DNA of 21,750 bases from DASQPR01 sp035713725 (GTDB lineage: Bacteria; Actinomycetota; Actinomycetes; Mycobacteriales; Micromonosporaceae), in assembly GCA_035713725.1 (NCBI GenBank), contig DASTMZ010000199.1, positions 1 to 21,750 on the forward strand, written 5' to 3'. Below the pieces are notes generated by a model that saw only the letters and a program-made list of their open reading frames with translations, did not search any database and had not been told where the DNA came from. The first letter of the stretch is position 1. The number at the start of each line of letters is the position of its first letter. The position numbers were made by a program, and so were the translations under genes. Shown piece by piece: positions 7,532 to 14,513 of the stretch.

Positions 7532-8500
7532 CTAGTCGGCGAGCGCGATCGGATCGGCGACCGGCTCGGTGACCGCGGCGCGGCGGCTGCCGAGCACGAC
7601 GATCGCGACGCCGATCGGGAGCAGCGCGAGCCCTGGCCACGACGCGGCACTCGGCGCCTGTCCCAGCCATAGCCAGGCGATCAGCGCCGCGCCCGGCACT
7701 TCCAGCAGGATCAACACCGAGACGGTGGTCGCGCTGACGCGATGCAGCGCGTAGTTGAACATCGAGTGGCCGAGCAACTGGGCGCCGAACACGAGGCCGG
7801 CGATCGCAAGCCACGTGAGGCCGGGGTAGCCGGCGAGGCGTACCCGGAAGATCAGGCAGACGGCACCTAGTAGCACCGCACAAACGCCGTAGCAGATCGT
7901 CGTGTACGTCACCGTGCTCGTGGCGGTCCGCGCCCGCTCGCCGTACGCCGTGTAGACCGCGATCGCCATCCCGCCGGCCAGCGCGAGGAGGTCGCCGGAC
8001 ACGGCACGGGCGGATACCCCGATATCCGCACCGGTCGTCGCGATCGCACCGGTGACCGCGACGGAGATGCCGATCCAGGCGACGCGCGTTGGCCGCCGAC
8101 CCTGTCCGGAGGCGATCAGACCTTGCCACACCGGTTGCGTCGCACCGAGCGCGACGGCGTCCGCGACGCTGGTGAGCTTCGCGCTCGGCACCCACGTGCC
8201 GAAGTGCACGGCGAGCGCGACGCCGGCGAGCGTACAGCTGAGCAACGTGGCGCGGCCGGCGCCGGAGAGCAGTTCACGGAACTCGACGCGCCGCCTGGTC
8301 GCCGCGACGGGCGCCAGCAGTACGGTCGAGAAGGCGTTGCGCCAGAACGCGATCGCGAGCGCCGGCGCGGCCGCGTACGCGATGATCGGCGCGGACGACG
8401 AGACCGCGAGCACCGCCACAGTCAGCGCGGTGACCGTGGCGACGTGGATCTGCGTACGACCTGGCACGATCGCCAATCCTGACACGTACCACGCACTCAT
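7532..8500 (-). CDS. EamA/DMT-family permease
   Basis: A 322-residue integral membrane protein of the drug/metabolite transporter superfamily, with about ten hydrophobic helices arranged as two EamA repeats. Typical signatures are FWRNAFSTVLLAP after helix 2, the half-ending VPSAKLTSVADAVALGATQPVW (first repeat) and LLGHSMFNYALHRVSATTVSVLILLEVPGAALIAW (second repeat). Members export small metabolites or amino acids. The cargo here cannot be inferred. The ATG at 8500 is the first start that gives a normal-length protein. The frame stays open further upstream only because that stretch is antisense to the HAD gene. The ribosome site is weak (GAAGG about 17 bases upstream), so a slightly later start such as the GTG in IVPGR is possible. 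It diverges from the HAD hydrolase gene with 99 bp between the starts. Confidence 0.85.
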   Translation of the reverse strand: MSAWYVSGLAIVPGRTQIHVATVTALTVAVLAVSSSAPIIAYAAAPALAIAFWRNAFSTVLLAPVAATRRRVEFRELLSGAGRATLLSCTLAGVALAVHFGTWVPSAKLTSVADAVALGATQPVWQGLIASGQGRRPTRVAWIGISVAVTGAIATTGADIGVSARAVSGDLLALAGGMAIAVYTAYGERARTATSTVTYTTICYGVCAVLLGAVCLIFRVRLAGYPGLTWLAIAGLVFGAQLLGHSMFNYALHRVSATTVSVLILLEVPGAALIAWLWLGQAPSAASWPGLALLPIGVAIVVLGSRRAAVTEPVADPIALAD

Positions 8501-8533
8501 ATCTCTGGCCAGCGCCTTCAGGTCCGACGGCGG

Positions 8534-8563
8534 TTGTGCGCACCGTAGTCGCGTCGATACGCT
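8534..8563 (+). promoter_or_regulatory. Candidate promoter for the HAD hydrolase gene
   Basis: TTGTGC (8534-8539) and TACGCT (8558-8563) with an 18-base spacer lie 37 bases before the start codon at 8600, in the 99-bp divergent gap. This is a match by eye only. Confidence 0.33.
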
Positions 8564-8599
8564 CGGCGGGTTTCCCACGTCAACCGCGCGGAGCACCGG

Positions 8600-9325
8600 A
8601 TGTCGGTCTCGGTCGAGATGAGCGCGGTGCGCGCGGTCGTCTTCGATTTCTTCGGAACGCTTACTCGAGCCATGCGGCGCGGGCCGGGCCACGACGAGGT
8701 TGCCCGGCGACTCGGCATCGATCCGCGCACGTTCGCCCGCGTGCTCGACGACACCTTCATGGCACGTACCGTCGGCGCGTTCGGCGGTCCGCTGACCACG
8801 CTCGCGGTGGTCGCGGTGCGAGCCGGCGCCTCGGCGCCGAGCCAGTCGGCATTGCGGCAGGCGTACGCGGACCGGACCGCGGCGGTCCGCTCGGACGTAC
8901 ATCTCCGGCCCGACGCCGTCATCGTGCTGCGTGCGGTACGCGCTCGCGGCCTGCGTACCGCCGTGCTCAGCGACTGCACCCGCGAACTCGCCGTGTTTTG
9001 GGGTGAACTGCCGGTCGCCGGACTCGTGGACGCACGTGTGCTGTCCATCGAGGAGCGCCGGCACAAGCCGGATCCGGTCATGTACCAGACCGTTGCGCGC
9101 CGCATCGGCGTCGAGCCGCGGCACTGCCTCTATGTCGGCGACGGCGGCAGCCGCGAACTCACCGGCGCGCGTGCCGCGGGCATGACGGCGTTGCGGCTGG
9201 CCGCCGACGACCTCAACGACCACCTCGTCTTTGGCGCGGACGACTGGACAGGTCCCGCGGTGCGCACGCTGTCGGACGTGATGGACGTGCTGTCCGGCGT
9301 CCAGGACCGGCAACAGGACCGGTAA
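8600..9325 (+). CDS. HAD-superfamily hydrolase
   Basis: A 241-residue cytosolic HAD-like protein with all four motifs: motif I VVFDFFGTLT (nucleophile Asp), motif II VLSDCT, motif III RRHKPDP (Lys), motif IV YVGDGGSREL. Motif I reads D-x-F, not the phosphatase D-x-D, so the usual acid/base Asp is replaced by Phe. This is frequent in uncharacterised HAD members annotated as FDLFGTL proteins and argues against a standard phosphomonoesterase. A cap of about 70-80 residues sits between motifs I and II (C1 type). The ATG at 8600 has GGAG 6 bases upstream. An internal ATG at 8618 has a poorer site. It converges with the nuoB-like gene, with only 33 bp between stops. No partner enzyme that would suggest a substrate is adjacent. 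Confidence 0.85.
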   Translation: MSVSVEMSAVRAVVFDFFGTLTRAMRRGPGHDEVARRLGIDPRTFARVLDDTFMARTVGAFGGPLTTLAVVAVRAGASAPSQSALRQAYADRTAAVRSDVHLRPDAVIVLRAVRARGLRTAVLSDCTRELAVFWGELPVAGLVDARVLSIEERRHKPDPVMYQTVARRIGVEPRHCLYVGDGGSRELTGARAAGMTALRLAADDLNDHLVFGADDWTGPAVRTLSDVMDVLSGVQDRQQDR

Positions 9326-9358
9326 CTCGACGCGAAACGCTGACGCGCCACCCGACGG

Positions 9359-9928
9359 TCAGGCGGCGCCGTCCGGTGGGCGTACCAGTGGCGTGGTGAG
9401 CGCGACCGGATCTGCGCGCGACGCGCGGTCGGCTGGCGATGCGCGCGACGCGCGGTCGGCCGGCGACTGCACCGCGGCAATGCGTTCGCGCAGTCGCAAG
9501 ATCCCCTGCAGCAGCGCCTCCGGTCGAGGCGGGCAGCCGGGCACATACACGTCGACGGGCAGCAGTTGGTCGATGCCCTTCGTCACCGAATACGAATCCC
9601 AATACGGCCCGCCGCAGTTCGAGCACGCGCCGAACGAGATGACGTAACGCGGCTCGGACATCTGGTCGTAGCAGCGCTTGACGGCCGGCGCCATCTTGTC
9701 GGTGATGGTGCCCGCCACGACCATCACGTCGGCACGGGCGGGCTCGGCGGCGTACGGCATGATGCCCAGCTTCACCAGGTCGTAATCGCCCATCGAGGCG
9801 GCGACGAACTCCACCGCACAACACGCCAGGCCGACGTTGAAGACCCACAGCGCGTAGCGGCGATCCCAGTCCAACGTGATTCGGATCGGCTCGCCGACTA
9901 CGTCCCGTTCGCCCGCCACGACGGCCAC
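9359..9928 (-). CDS. Stand-alone NuoB-like iron-sulphur subunit (complex I 20-kDa family)
   Basis: A 189-residue protein of the NuoB/NdhK family, which binds cluster N2 at the quinone end of complex I. All four cluster cysteines are present: Cys36-Cys37 (GLACCAVEF), Cys102 (FGACSNCGG) and Cys132 (VPGCPPRPEA). The 37-to-102 spacing of 65 equals that of bacterial NuoB. The 102-to-132 interval is one residue longer, and extra cysteines (86, 105) occur. It is not surrounded by other nuo genes, so it is a second copy or part of a dispersed or unusual complex. The GTG start at 9928 begins one base after the stop of the ATL gene, indicating translational coupling. The last 40 residues are an unusual Ala/Asp/Arg/Ser tail made by a duplicated nonapeptide SPADRASRA. 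It could serve an alternative complex I, a group-4-hydrogenase-like complex, or a relict. Confidence 0.86.
   Translation of the reverse strand: MAVVAGERDVVGEPIRITLDWDRRYALWVFNVGLACCAVEFVAASMGDYDLVKLGIMPYAAEPARADVMVVAGTITDKMAPAVKRCYDQMSEPRYVISFGACSNCGGPYWDSYSVTKGIDQLLPVDVYVPGCPPRPEALLQGILRLRERIAAVQSPADRASRASPADRASRADPVALTTPLVRPPDGAA
9413..9466. repeat. 27-bp tandem repeat (two copies) in the nuoB-like gene tail
   Basis: Units 9413-9439 and 9440-9466 match at 26 of 27 positions. Being in frame (9 codons), the repeat duplicates the peptide SPADRASRA in the C-terminal tail of the NuoB-like protein, beyond the conserved fold. It looks like a recent slippage duplication that does not disturb the core. 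Confidence 0.9.
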
Positions 9929-9929
9929 G

Positions 9930-10277
9930 TTACTGCTCGTCCGGTGACCAGAACGCGGCCGCCAGGTCGACACGGTCGCGGTTCGGTCCACGCAGCGGCG
10001 TCCCCTCGGCGCGATGCCGCCGCAACGCCTCGACCTCATGGCCGGGCACGAGCCGTCCGGACGCGTTGACCACGCGGTGCCACGGCACGCCGCCGCCGTA
10101 GCGTGCCATCACAGTGCCCACCTGACGCGGGCCGCCCGCGCCCAGCCATTCCGCGATGGCGCCGTACGTGATCGCGCGGCCGGCCGGGATGCGCGCCACC
10201 ACGTCGAGGACGGCCTCTGCGTAGGCGTCGGCGCGATCGGCAGCCCGGCCGCGGTCCACGTCCGGCGTATGATCCAT
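9930..10277 (-). CDS. Alkyltransferase-like (ATL) DNA-lesion recognition protein
   Basis: A 115-residue protein with the DNA-binding domain of O6-alkylguanine-DNA alkyltransferases. The catalytic PCHR motif is PWHRVV, with Trp66 in place of the methyl-acceptor Cys. That defines ATL proteins, which bind and flip O6-alkylguanine but cannot repair it themselves and instead hand the lesion to nucleotide excision repair. Other family features are Tyr38 in TYGAIA (nucleotide rotation) and the arginine finger Arg51 in PRQVG. The ATG at 10277 is the first start in a sensible position; its ribosome site (GGTG) is weak. An upstream start would add a basic extension reading through the proB promoter area. 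The stop codon is one base before the nuoB-like start. The gene diverges from proB. Confidence 0.88.
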   Translation of the reverse strand: MDHTPDVDRGRAADRADAYAEAVLDVVARIPAGRAITYGAIAEWLGAGGPRQVGTVMARYGGGVPWHRVVNASGRLVPGHEVEALRRHRAEGTPLRGPNRDRVDLAAAFWSPDEQ

Positions 10278-10336
10278 GTCACCACGATATGGAATGCGTT
10301 TGTATGACCGCGAGATCTCCGACGGACAATGGGCAC

Positions 10337-11446
10337 ATGGATCAGGTCGTCGCGGGGGCACGCCGGGTCGTGGTCAAGGTCGGATCATCGTCGCTGACGA
10401 GTGCGGCCGGTGGTCTCGATGGCGCGCGTCTCACCGCGCTCGTCGACGTACTGGCTGGCGCCGCCCGTCAGGGTCGCGAAGTCGTGCTCGTTTCGTCGGG
10501 TGCCATCGCCGCCGGCCTCGCACCGCTGGGCCTTGCGCGCCGCCCGAACGACCTCGCCACCCAGCAGGCCGCCGCGAGCGTCGGACAGGGCTTGCTGATG
10601 CGGGCGTACACGGCGGCATTCGCCGCCCACGGTACGACCGTCGGGCAGGTGTTGCTGACCGTCGACGACGTGACCCGACGTGCGCAATACCGCAACGCGT
10701 ACCGGACGCTTCGCCGCCTGCTCGACCTCGGCGCGCTGCCCATCGTGAACGAGAACGACACCGTCGCTACCGACGAGATCCGGTTCGGCGACAACGACCG
10801 GCTCGCCGCGCTCGTCGCGGCACTGGTGCACGCCGACGCGTTGGTGCTGCTGTCCGACGTCGATGCGCTCTATACCGGCCGCCCGTCCGCGCCGACGAGC
10901 CGCCGGATCGATGTCGTCGGGGCCAACGAGCGGCTGGACGGTGTGGACATCCGCAAGGCCGGTCGGGCCGGCCTCGGCACCGGCGGGATGGTCACCAAGA
11001 TCGAGGCGGCCCGCATCGCGACCGGCGCCGGCATTCCGGTCGTACTGACCGCCGCCACGCTGGTGGGCGACGCGCTGGCCGGTGGCGACGTCGGGACGTA
11101 CTTCGAGGCGGCCCCGAAGCGCAAGCGCTCACGCTTGTTCTGGCTCGCGCATGCCACCGCACCGCGCGGCCGCCTGCACCTCGACGACGGCGCCGTCGAG
11201 GCGATCCTCGGCTGCCGCGCATCGCTGCTGCCGGCCGGCATCACCGGCGTCGACGGCCGGTTCGTGGCCGGTGAACCGGTGGACCTGTTGGACACCGGTG
11301 GTCGCCCGATCGCGCGCGGTCTGGTGAACTACGACGCCGGCGAGTTGCCGGGTCTGCTCGGCCGTTCGACTGCGGAGTTGGCCGCGTCGCTCGGGCCCGG
11401 GTACGACCGCGAGGTGGTGCACCGTGATGATCTCGTTCTGCTGTAG
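10337..11446 (+). CDS. proB: Glutamate 5-kinase (proline biosynthesis, step 1)
   Basis: A 369-residue cytosolic kinase that phosphorylates L-glutamate with ATP to give gamma-glutamyl phosphate. The N-terminal amino-acid-kinase domain (about 5-260) shows VVVKVGSSSLT, VSSGAIAAG, the substrate motif NENDTVATDEIRFGDNDRL and LLSDVDALYTG. A C-terminal PUA domain follows (about 280-365; GRLHLDDGA.EAI.....SLLPAGI). The length equals that of full-length E. coli-type ProB (367). The ATG at 10337 gives the standard N-terminus, but the upstream ribosome site is poor and an in-frame ATG at 10304 would add 11 residues. It is followed by proA in the same direction, so proB-proA form an operon. Proline feedback control acts on the enzyme in characterised homologues. 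Confidence 0.95.
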   Translation: MDQVVAGARRVVVKVGSSSLTSAAGGLDGARLTALVDVLAGAARQGREVVLVSSGAIAAGLAPLGLARRPNDLATQQAAASVGQGLLMRAYTAAFAAHGTTVGQVLLTVDDVTRRAQYRNAYRTLRRLLDLGALPIVNENDTVATDEIRFGDNDRLAALVAALVHADALVLLSDVDALYTGRPSAPTSRRIDVVGANERLDGVDIRKAGRAGLGTGGMVTKIEAARIATGAGIPVVLTAATLVGDALAGGDVGTYFEAAPKRKRSRLFWLAHATAPRGRLHLDDGAVEAILGCRASLLPAGITGVDGRFVAGEPVDLLDTGGRPIARGLVNYDAGELPGLLGRSTAELAASLGPGYDREVVHRDDLVLL

Positions 11447-11500
11447 CCGCGGGCCGGTTCGGCTGCCGGCCGCTGTATGCCGCTCCCTCGCGAGGCGTCG

Positions 11501-12763
11501 ATGATCGCCAACCGCGCCGAGACGGTCGCGGAACAAGCGACGCGGGCCCGCGCGGCCGCCTCCGTGTTGGCGCGCGCTCACCGGTCAGTCAAGGACGCGG
11601 CGTTGCACGCGATGGCGGACGCTGTGGTTGGCCGTACCGCCGAGATCCTGGCCGCCAACGCCGCGGACGTGGCCGCGGCCCGCGCCGCCGGCACGCCGGA
11701 CGCGATCATCGATCGGCTCGCTCTGGACACCGCCCGCATCGCGTCGATCGCGGTCGGGCTTCGGGACACCGCCGGCTTGGCCGATCCGATCGGCGATGTG
11801 GTCCGCGGTGGCACGCTTCCGAACGGTCTGGAGGTACGCCAGATCCGCGTCCCGTTCGGCGTTGTCGGGATGATCTACGAGGCCCGGCCGAACGTGACCG
11901 TAGACGCGGCGGGTCTGTGCCTCAAGTCCGGCAACGCGGTGCTGCTGCGCGGCTCGTCATCCGCGATGCGCTCCAACGCCGCGATCGTGGCCGCACTGCG
12001 CGAGGCCGTCGACAAGGCCGGGCTGCCCGCCGACGCGATCCAACTCGTGGACGCGTCGACGCGGGAATCCGTACGAGAGCTGATGACCGCACGCGGGCTC
12101 GTTGACGTCCTGATTCCGCGTGGCGGCGCGGACCTGATCCGGTCCGTGGTGGACGGCTCGACGGTTCCGGTGATCGAGACCGGTGTTGGCAACTGCCACG
12201 TGTACGTCGACGCGGACGCCGATCTGGCGATGGCGCTGTCGATCCTGTTGAACGCGAAGACGTCCCGACCATCGGTGTGCAACGCCGCGGAGTCGTTATT
12301 GGTACACGCGGAGGTGGCCGACGAGTTCCTCGCGCTCGCCCTGCCCGCGCTCGCCATCGCCGGCGTCACCGTGCACGGAACGCCATCGGTCGTCGCGGCC
12401 GGCGCCGGCAACGTGGTGGCCGCCACCGACGACGACTTCGCCCGCGAGTACCTGTCGCTCGACCTGTCGGCGCGCGTTGTCGACTCGCTCGACGACGCGA
12501 TCGCGCACATCCGGCGCTACGGCTCCGGCCACTCGGAGACGATCGTCACGCGGTCGCTGGCCGCGGCGCGCGAGTTCACCGCCGCCGTCGATGCCGCCGT
12601 GGTGCTTGTCAACGCATCCAGCCGTTTCGTGGACGGCGGCGAATTCGGGTACGGCGCCGAGATCGGCATCTCGACCCAGAAGCTGCACGCTCGCGGCCCG
12701 ATGGGTCTCGCGGAACTAACCTCCACCAAGTACGTCGTGACCGGCACCGGCCAAACCCGCTAA
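11501..12763 (+). CDS. proA: Gamma-glutamyl phosphate reductase (proline biosynthesis, step 2)
   Basis: A 420-residue NADPH-dependent aldehyde-dehydrogenase-fold enzyme that reduces gamma-glutamyl phosphate to glutamate-5-semialdehyde. Diagnostic sequences are VPFGVVGMIYEARPNVTVDAA, LLRGSSSAMRSN, VIETGVGNCHVYVD, the catalytic Cys260 in SRPSVCNAAES and the C-terminal GAEIGISTQKLHARGPMGL. The ATG at 11501 is chosen over the one at 11477 because GAGG sits 5 bases upstream and the length then matches the family (about 417). It follows proB with a 54-bp gap that contains an imperfect GC hairpin. After the stop only a weak hairpin (CCGCTCCGAGCGG plus CTTTC, about 12766-12783) is seen. Confidence 0.95.
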   Translation: MIANRAETVAEQATRARAAASVLARAHRSVKDAALHAMADAVVGRTAEILAANAADVAAARAAGTPDAIIDRLALDTARIASIAVGLRDTAGLADPIGDVVRGGTLPNGLEVRQIRVPFGVVGMIYEARPNVTVDAAGLCLKSGNAVLLRGSSSAMRSNAAIVAALREAVDKAGLPADAIQLVDASTRESVRELMTARGLVDVLIPRGGADLIRSVVDGSTVPVIETGVGNCHVYVDADADLAMALSILLNAKTSRPSVCNAAESLLVHAEVADEFLALALPALAIAGVTVHGTPSVVAAGAGNVVAATDDDFAREYLSLDLSARVVDSLDDAIAHIRRYGSGHSETIVTRSLAAAREFTAAVDAAVVLVNASSRFVDGGEFGYGAEIGISTQKLHARGPMGLAELTSTKYVVTGTGQTR

Positions 12764-12902
12764 CCCCGCTCCGAGCGGCTTTCGGCCGCACGGGCACTCC
12801 ACCGTGCCGCACCGGCGGCCGCTGCGGCTCGCCATCATGCATTGCCGCCGGCGCCGCCTACGCCGCGGCTGGCTGAACGTACCCGCGTGCCAGACTGACA
12901 GT

Positions 12903-13385
12903 GTGGCTGAATCTGTTCGCCTAGCGGACCTTCGTCGGGTGCTCGCCGCGTTCGAGCGGCTTGGCGTTCGATATGTGCTCGTGGGATCGATGGCGATGGC
13001 CGCCCATGGCATCGTCCGGGCAACCGAGGACGTCGACTTCTTCGTGTCGCCCGACGAGCAGAACGTAGGAAGACTACGGCAGGCTCTCTATGAGACGTAT
13101 AACGATGAGAGTGTGTTTGAGATCAGTAGCGAGGATCTCGCGGGCACCTACCCCGTCGTCCGCTATGGACCGCCGGATCCCGAGACGTTGACCATCGACC
13201 TTATCGGTCGGTTGGGCGACGCCTATTCGTTCGAGGACGTAGAGGCCGAGTCGGTGGACGTCGGAGATCTCACGGCCCAGGTTGCGACACCGTGGATGCT
13301 GTACGTTATGAAGCGCGACACGGTTCGGCCGCAGGACCGCGCCGACGCGCAGGTTCTGCGCGAGACGTTCGGGCTCAAGGACTGA
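12903..13385 (+). CDS. Nucleotidyltransferase-fold protein (AbiEii/MNT-like, toxin-type)
   Basis: A 160-residue minimal nucleotidyltransferase. The catalytic signature is Gly28-Ser29 (YVLVGSMAMAAHG) followed by Asp43-x-Asp45 (RATEDVDFFV), the metal-binding pair of the DNA-polymerase-beta superfamily. The remainder (TLTIDLIGRLGDAYSFEDV, ATPWMLYVMKRDTVRPQDRADAQVL) matches the DUF6036/AbiEii-like proteins annotated as toxins or uncharacterised NTases. GTG at 12903 is chosen because the frame upstream is Arg-rich and non-coding in character. Parts of the gene, for example 13070-13140, are visibly AT-richer than all neighbours and use codons rare elsewhere in the window, consistent with transfer. 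A small ORF begins two bases after its stop. Such enzymes can modify tRNA or protein targets. The target here is unknown. Confidence 0.82.
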   Translation: MAESVRLADLRRVLAAFERLGVRYVLVGSMAMAAHGIVRATEDVDFFVSPDEQNVGRLRQALYETYNDESVFEISSEDLAGTYPVVRYGPPDPETLTIDLIGRLGDAYSFEDVEAESVDVGDLTAQVATPWMLYVMKRDTVRPQDRADAQVLRETFGLKD

Positions 13386-13387
13386 CC

Positions 13388-13603
13388 ATGCCGGTCACGA
13401 GGTACCGCAGCATCGATGACGTTCCGCGCCCGGCGCCGCGTCCGACGCCGGCCGAGAATCTCCGTGTCGCCTGCGAGCTGTCCGATCTGTGTTTCGCCCT
13501 TGCCAAGGCCAACGGGGCAACGGCCGACCGTGCCCGTGGCGAGGCGTTGTCATCAGGTCGTGTCTGGCGTTGGGAGGGTCCCCGCGTGGACCGACGTTCG
13601 TAG
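13388..13603 (+). CDS. Small protein paired with the nucleotidyltransferase (possible antitoxin)
   Basis: A 71-residue protein starting two bases after the stop of the nucleotidyltransferase gene, so the two are surely co-transcribed. The N-terminal 40 residues (MPVTRYRSIDDVPRP, then PTPAENLRVACELSDLCFAL) resemble a recurring small partner family, RYRSIEEMP followed by NLR and a helix, that I recall beside nucleotidyltransferase genes. The C-terminal part (residues 42-71) looks unlike that family, whose members usually carry a second RSIEE-like motif, so a frameshift or degeneration is possible. The ribosome site is the overlap region only (AAGGACTGACC). The function is inferred from position: antitoxin or adaptor. 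Confidence 0.6.
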   Translation: MPVTRYRSIDDVPRPAPRPTPAENLRVACELSDLCFALAKANGATADRARGEALSSGRVWRWEGPRVDRRS

Positions 13604-13649
13604 GCGGTGGGTCCGAGGAACCGCCACCGAAACGGACCTCATGCGCGTC

Positions 13650-14459
13650 TCAGCGCAACCCGCGAATCGCCGCCAACGTCGTGTGTACGTCGAACGCGTC
13701 GCCGTCGTCGGACGCCCACCCGCCGTCGGTGCGTTGCGTCTCCGAGAGTCGCCGGCGTGCCGCGTCGATGATGCCGTCGAGCGGAGTCAGGCCGACGCGT
13801 CGGAAAGCGGCCGACAACCACGCCACGTCGGCGGCGCTCATGCCGGGGATGCGATCGGTGAGCACGAGTTGGATCTGTGCGGACTCGTAGAACCAGCCGG
13901 TGTGGTAGAGCAGCGCGCCGCCGAGCCAGCCGGCCACCAGGTACGACGGCCATGTTCCGTCCGGTCGCAATGTCGCGCGGAACGCCTGACTCGCCCGCGC
14001 GACAACCTCGTCGTGCGTCGTCGCCTCCGGGGAGGGTGGCGGCGTCGGCGGGCCGGCTACCGCCATCCAGAAGCCCGCGTCCGCGGTGAGGTAGAGGGTC
14101 GCCTCGGCGTCGCCGGGCTGTGCCCACGGCGGTGCGACATCGGCAAGCGCCGCGTCTTCTTCCCACGTGCCGTCCGGACGCTGGCGACTCGCGAGCCAGC
14201 GCAGCGCGTCACGCGCGGCGGGCCGCTCGAGCGCGCCGAGGTCGTCGAGTTCGGTCAGCCGGAAGCACGTCGCGGCGACCGACGGCAAATCGTCGCCCCA
14301 GGTCGCGGGCCAGCCACCGGATGCCGTCTGACCCGACTCGACCTTCGCGATCATCTCTGCGGGTGCCGGCACCTCGGACCGAAGCCAGGACAGCCGCGCA
14401 CGGTCCACCTGATCGCCTCGAGCGACAACAAAACCAATCGCGGCGTCAATGTCGACCAT
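13650..14459 (-). CDS. Alpha/alpha-toroid protein with squalene-cyclase/prenyltransferase repeats
   Basis: A 269-residue predicted cytosolic protein built from about four QW-like repeats: SGGWPATW near residue 46, RPDGTWEED near 95, RPDGTWPSY near 167 and RTDGGWASD near 245. Each is followed by a helix. This is the pattern of the terpene cyclase/protein prenyltransferase alpha/alpha barrel. The protein is less than half the size of squalene-hopene cyclase and lacks the DxDD acid motif, so it is unlikely to be a cyclase in its own right; it may be a binding or divergent domain. The ATG at 14459 is used. A GTG at 14471 would add four residues, and neither has a good ribosome site. It lies 54 bases after moeZ on the same strand and is probably the last gene of that operon. 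Confidence 0.75.
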   Translation of the reverse strand: MVDIDAAIGFVVARGDQVDRARLSWLRSEVPAPAEMIAKVESGQTASGGWPATWGDDLPSVAATCFRLTELDDLGALERPAARDALRWLASRQRPDGTWEEDAALADVAPPWAQPGDAEATLYLTADAGFWMAVAGPPTPPPSPEATTHDEVVARASQAFRATLRPDGTWPSYLVAGWLGGALLYHTGWFYESAQIQLVLTDRIPGMSAADVAWLSAAFRRVGLTPLDGIIDAARRRLSETQRTDGGWASDDGDAFDVHTTLAAIRGLR

Positions 14460-14513
14460 GGGCCCAGACACTACCGTCCGGAGATGACCGTCTTTCGCGG
14501 GCCGATCGCGGTC

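Noticed and set aside
8501..9313. Upstream continuation of the permease frame to 593 codons
   Set aside because: It runs antisense through the HAD hydrolase gene and lacks membrane character. The normal EamA length is reached from the ATG at 8500.
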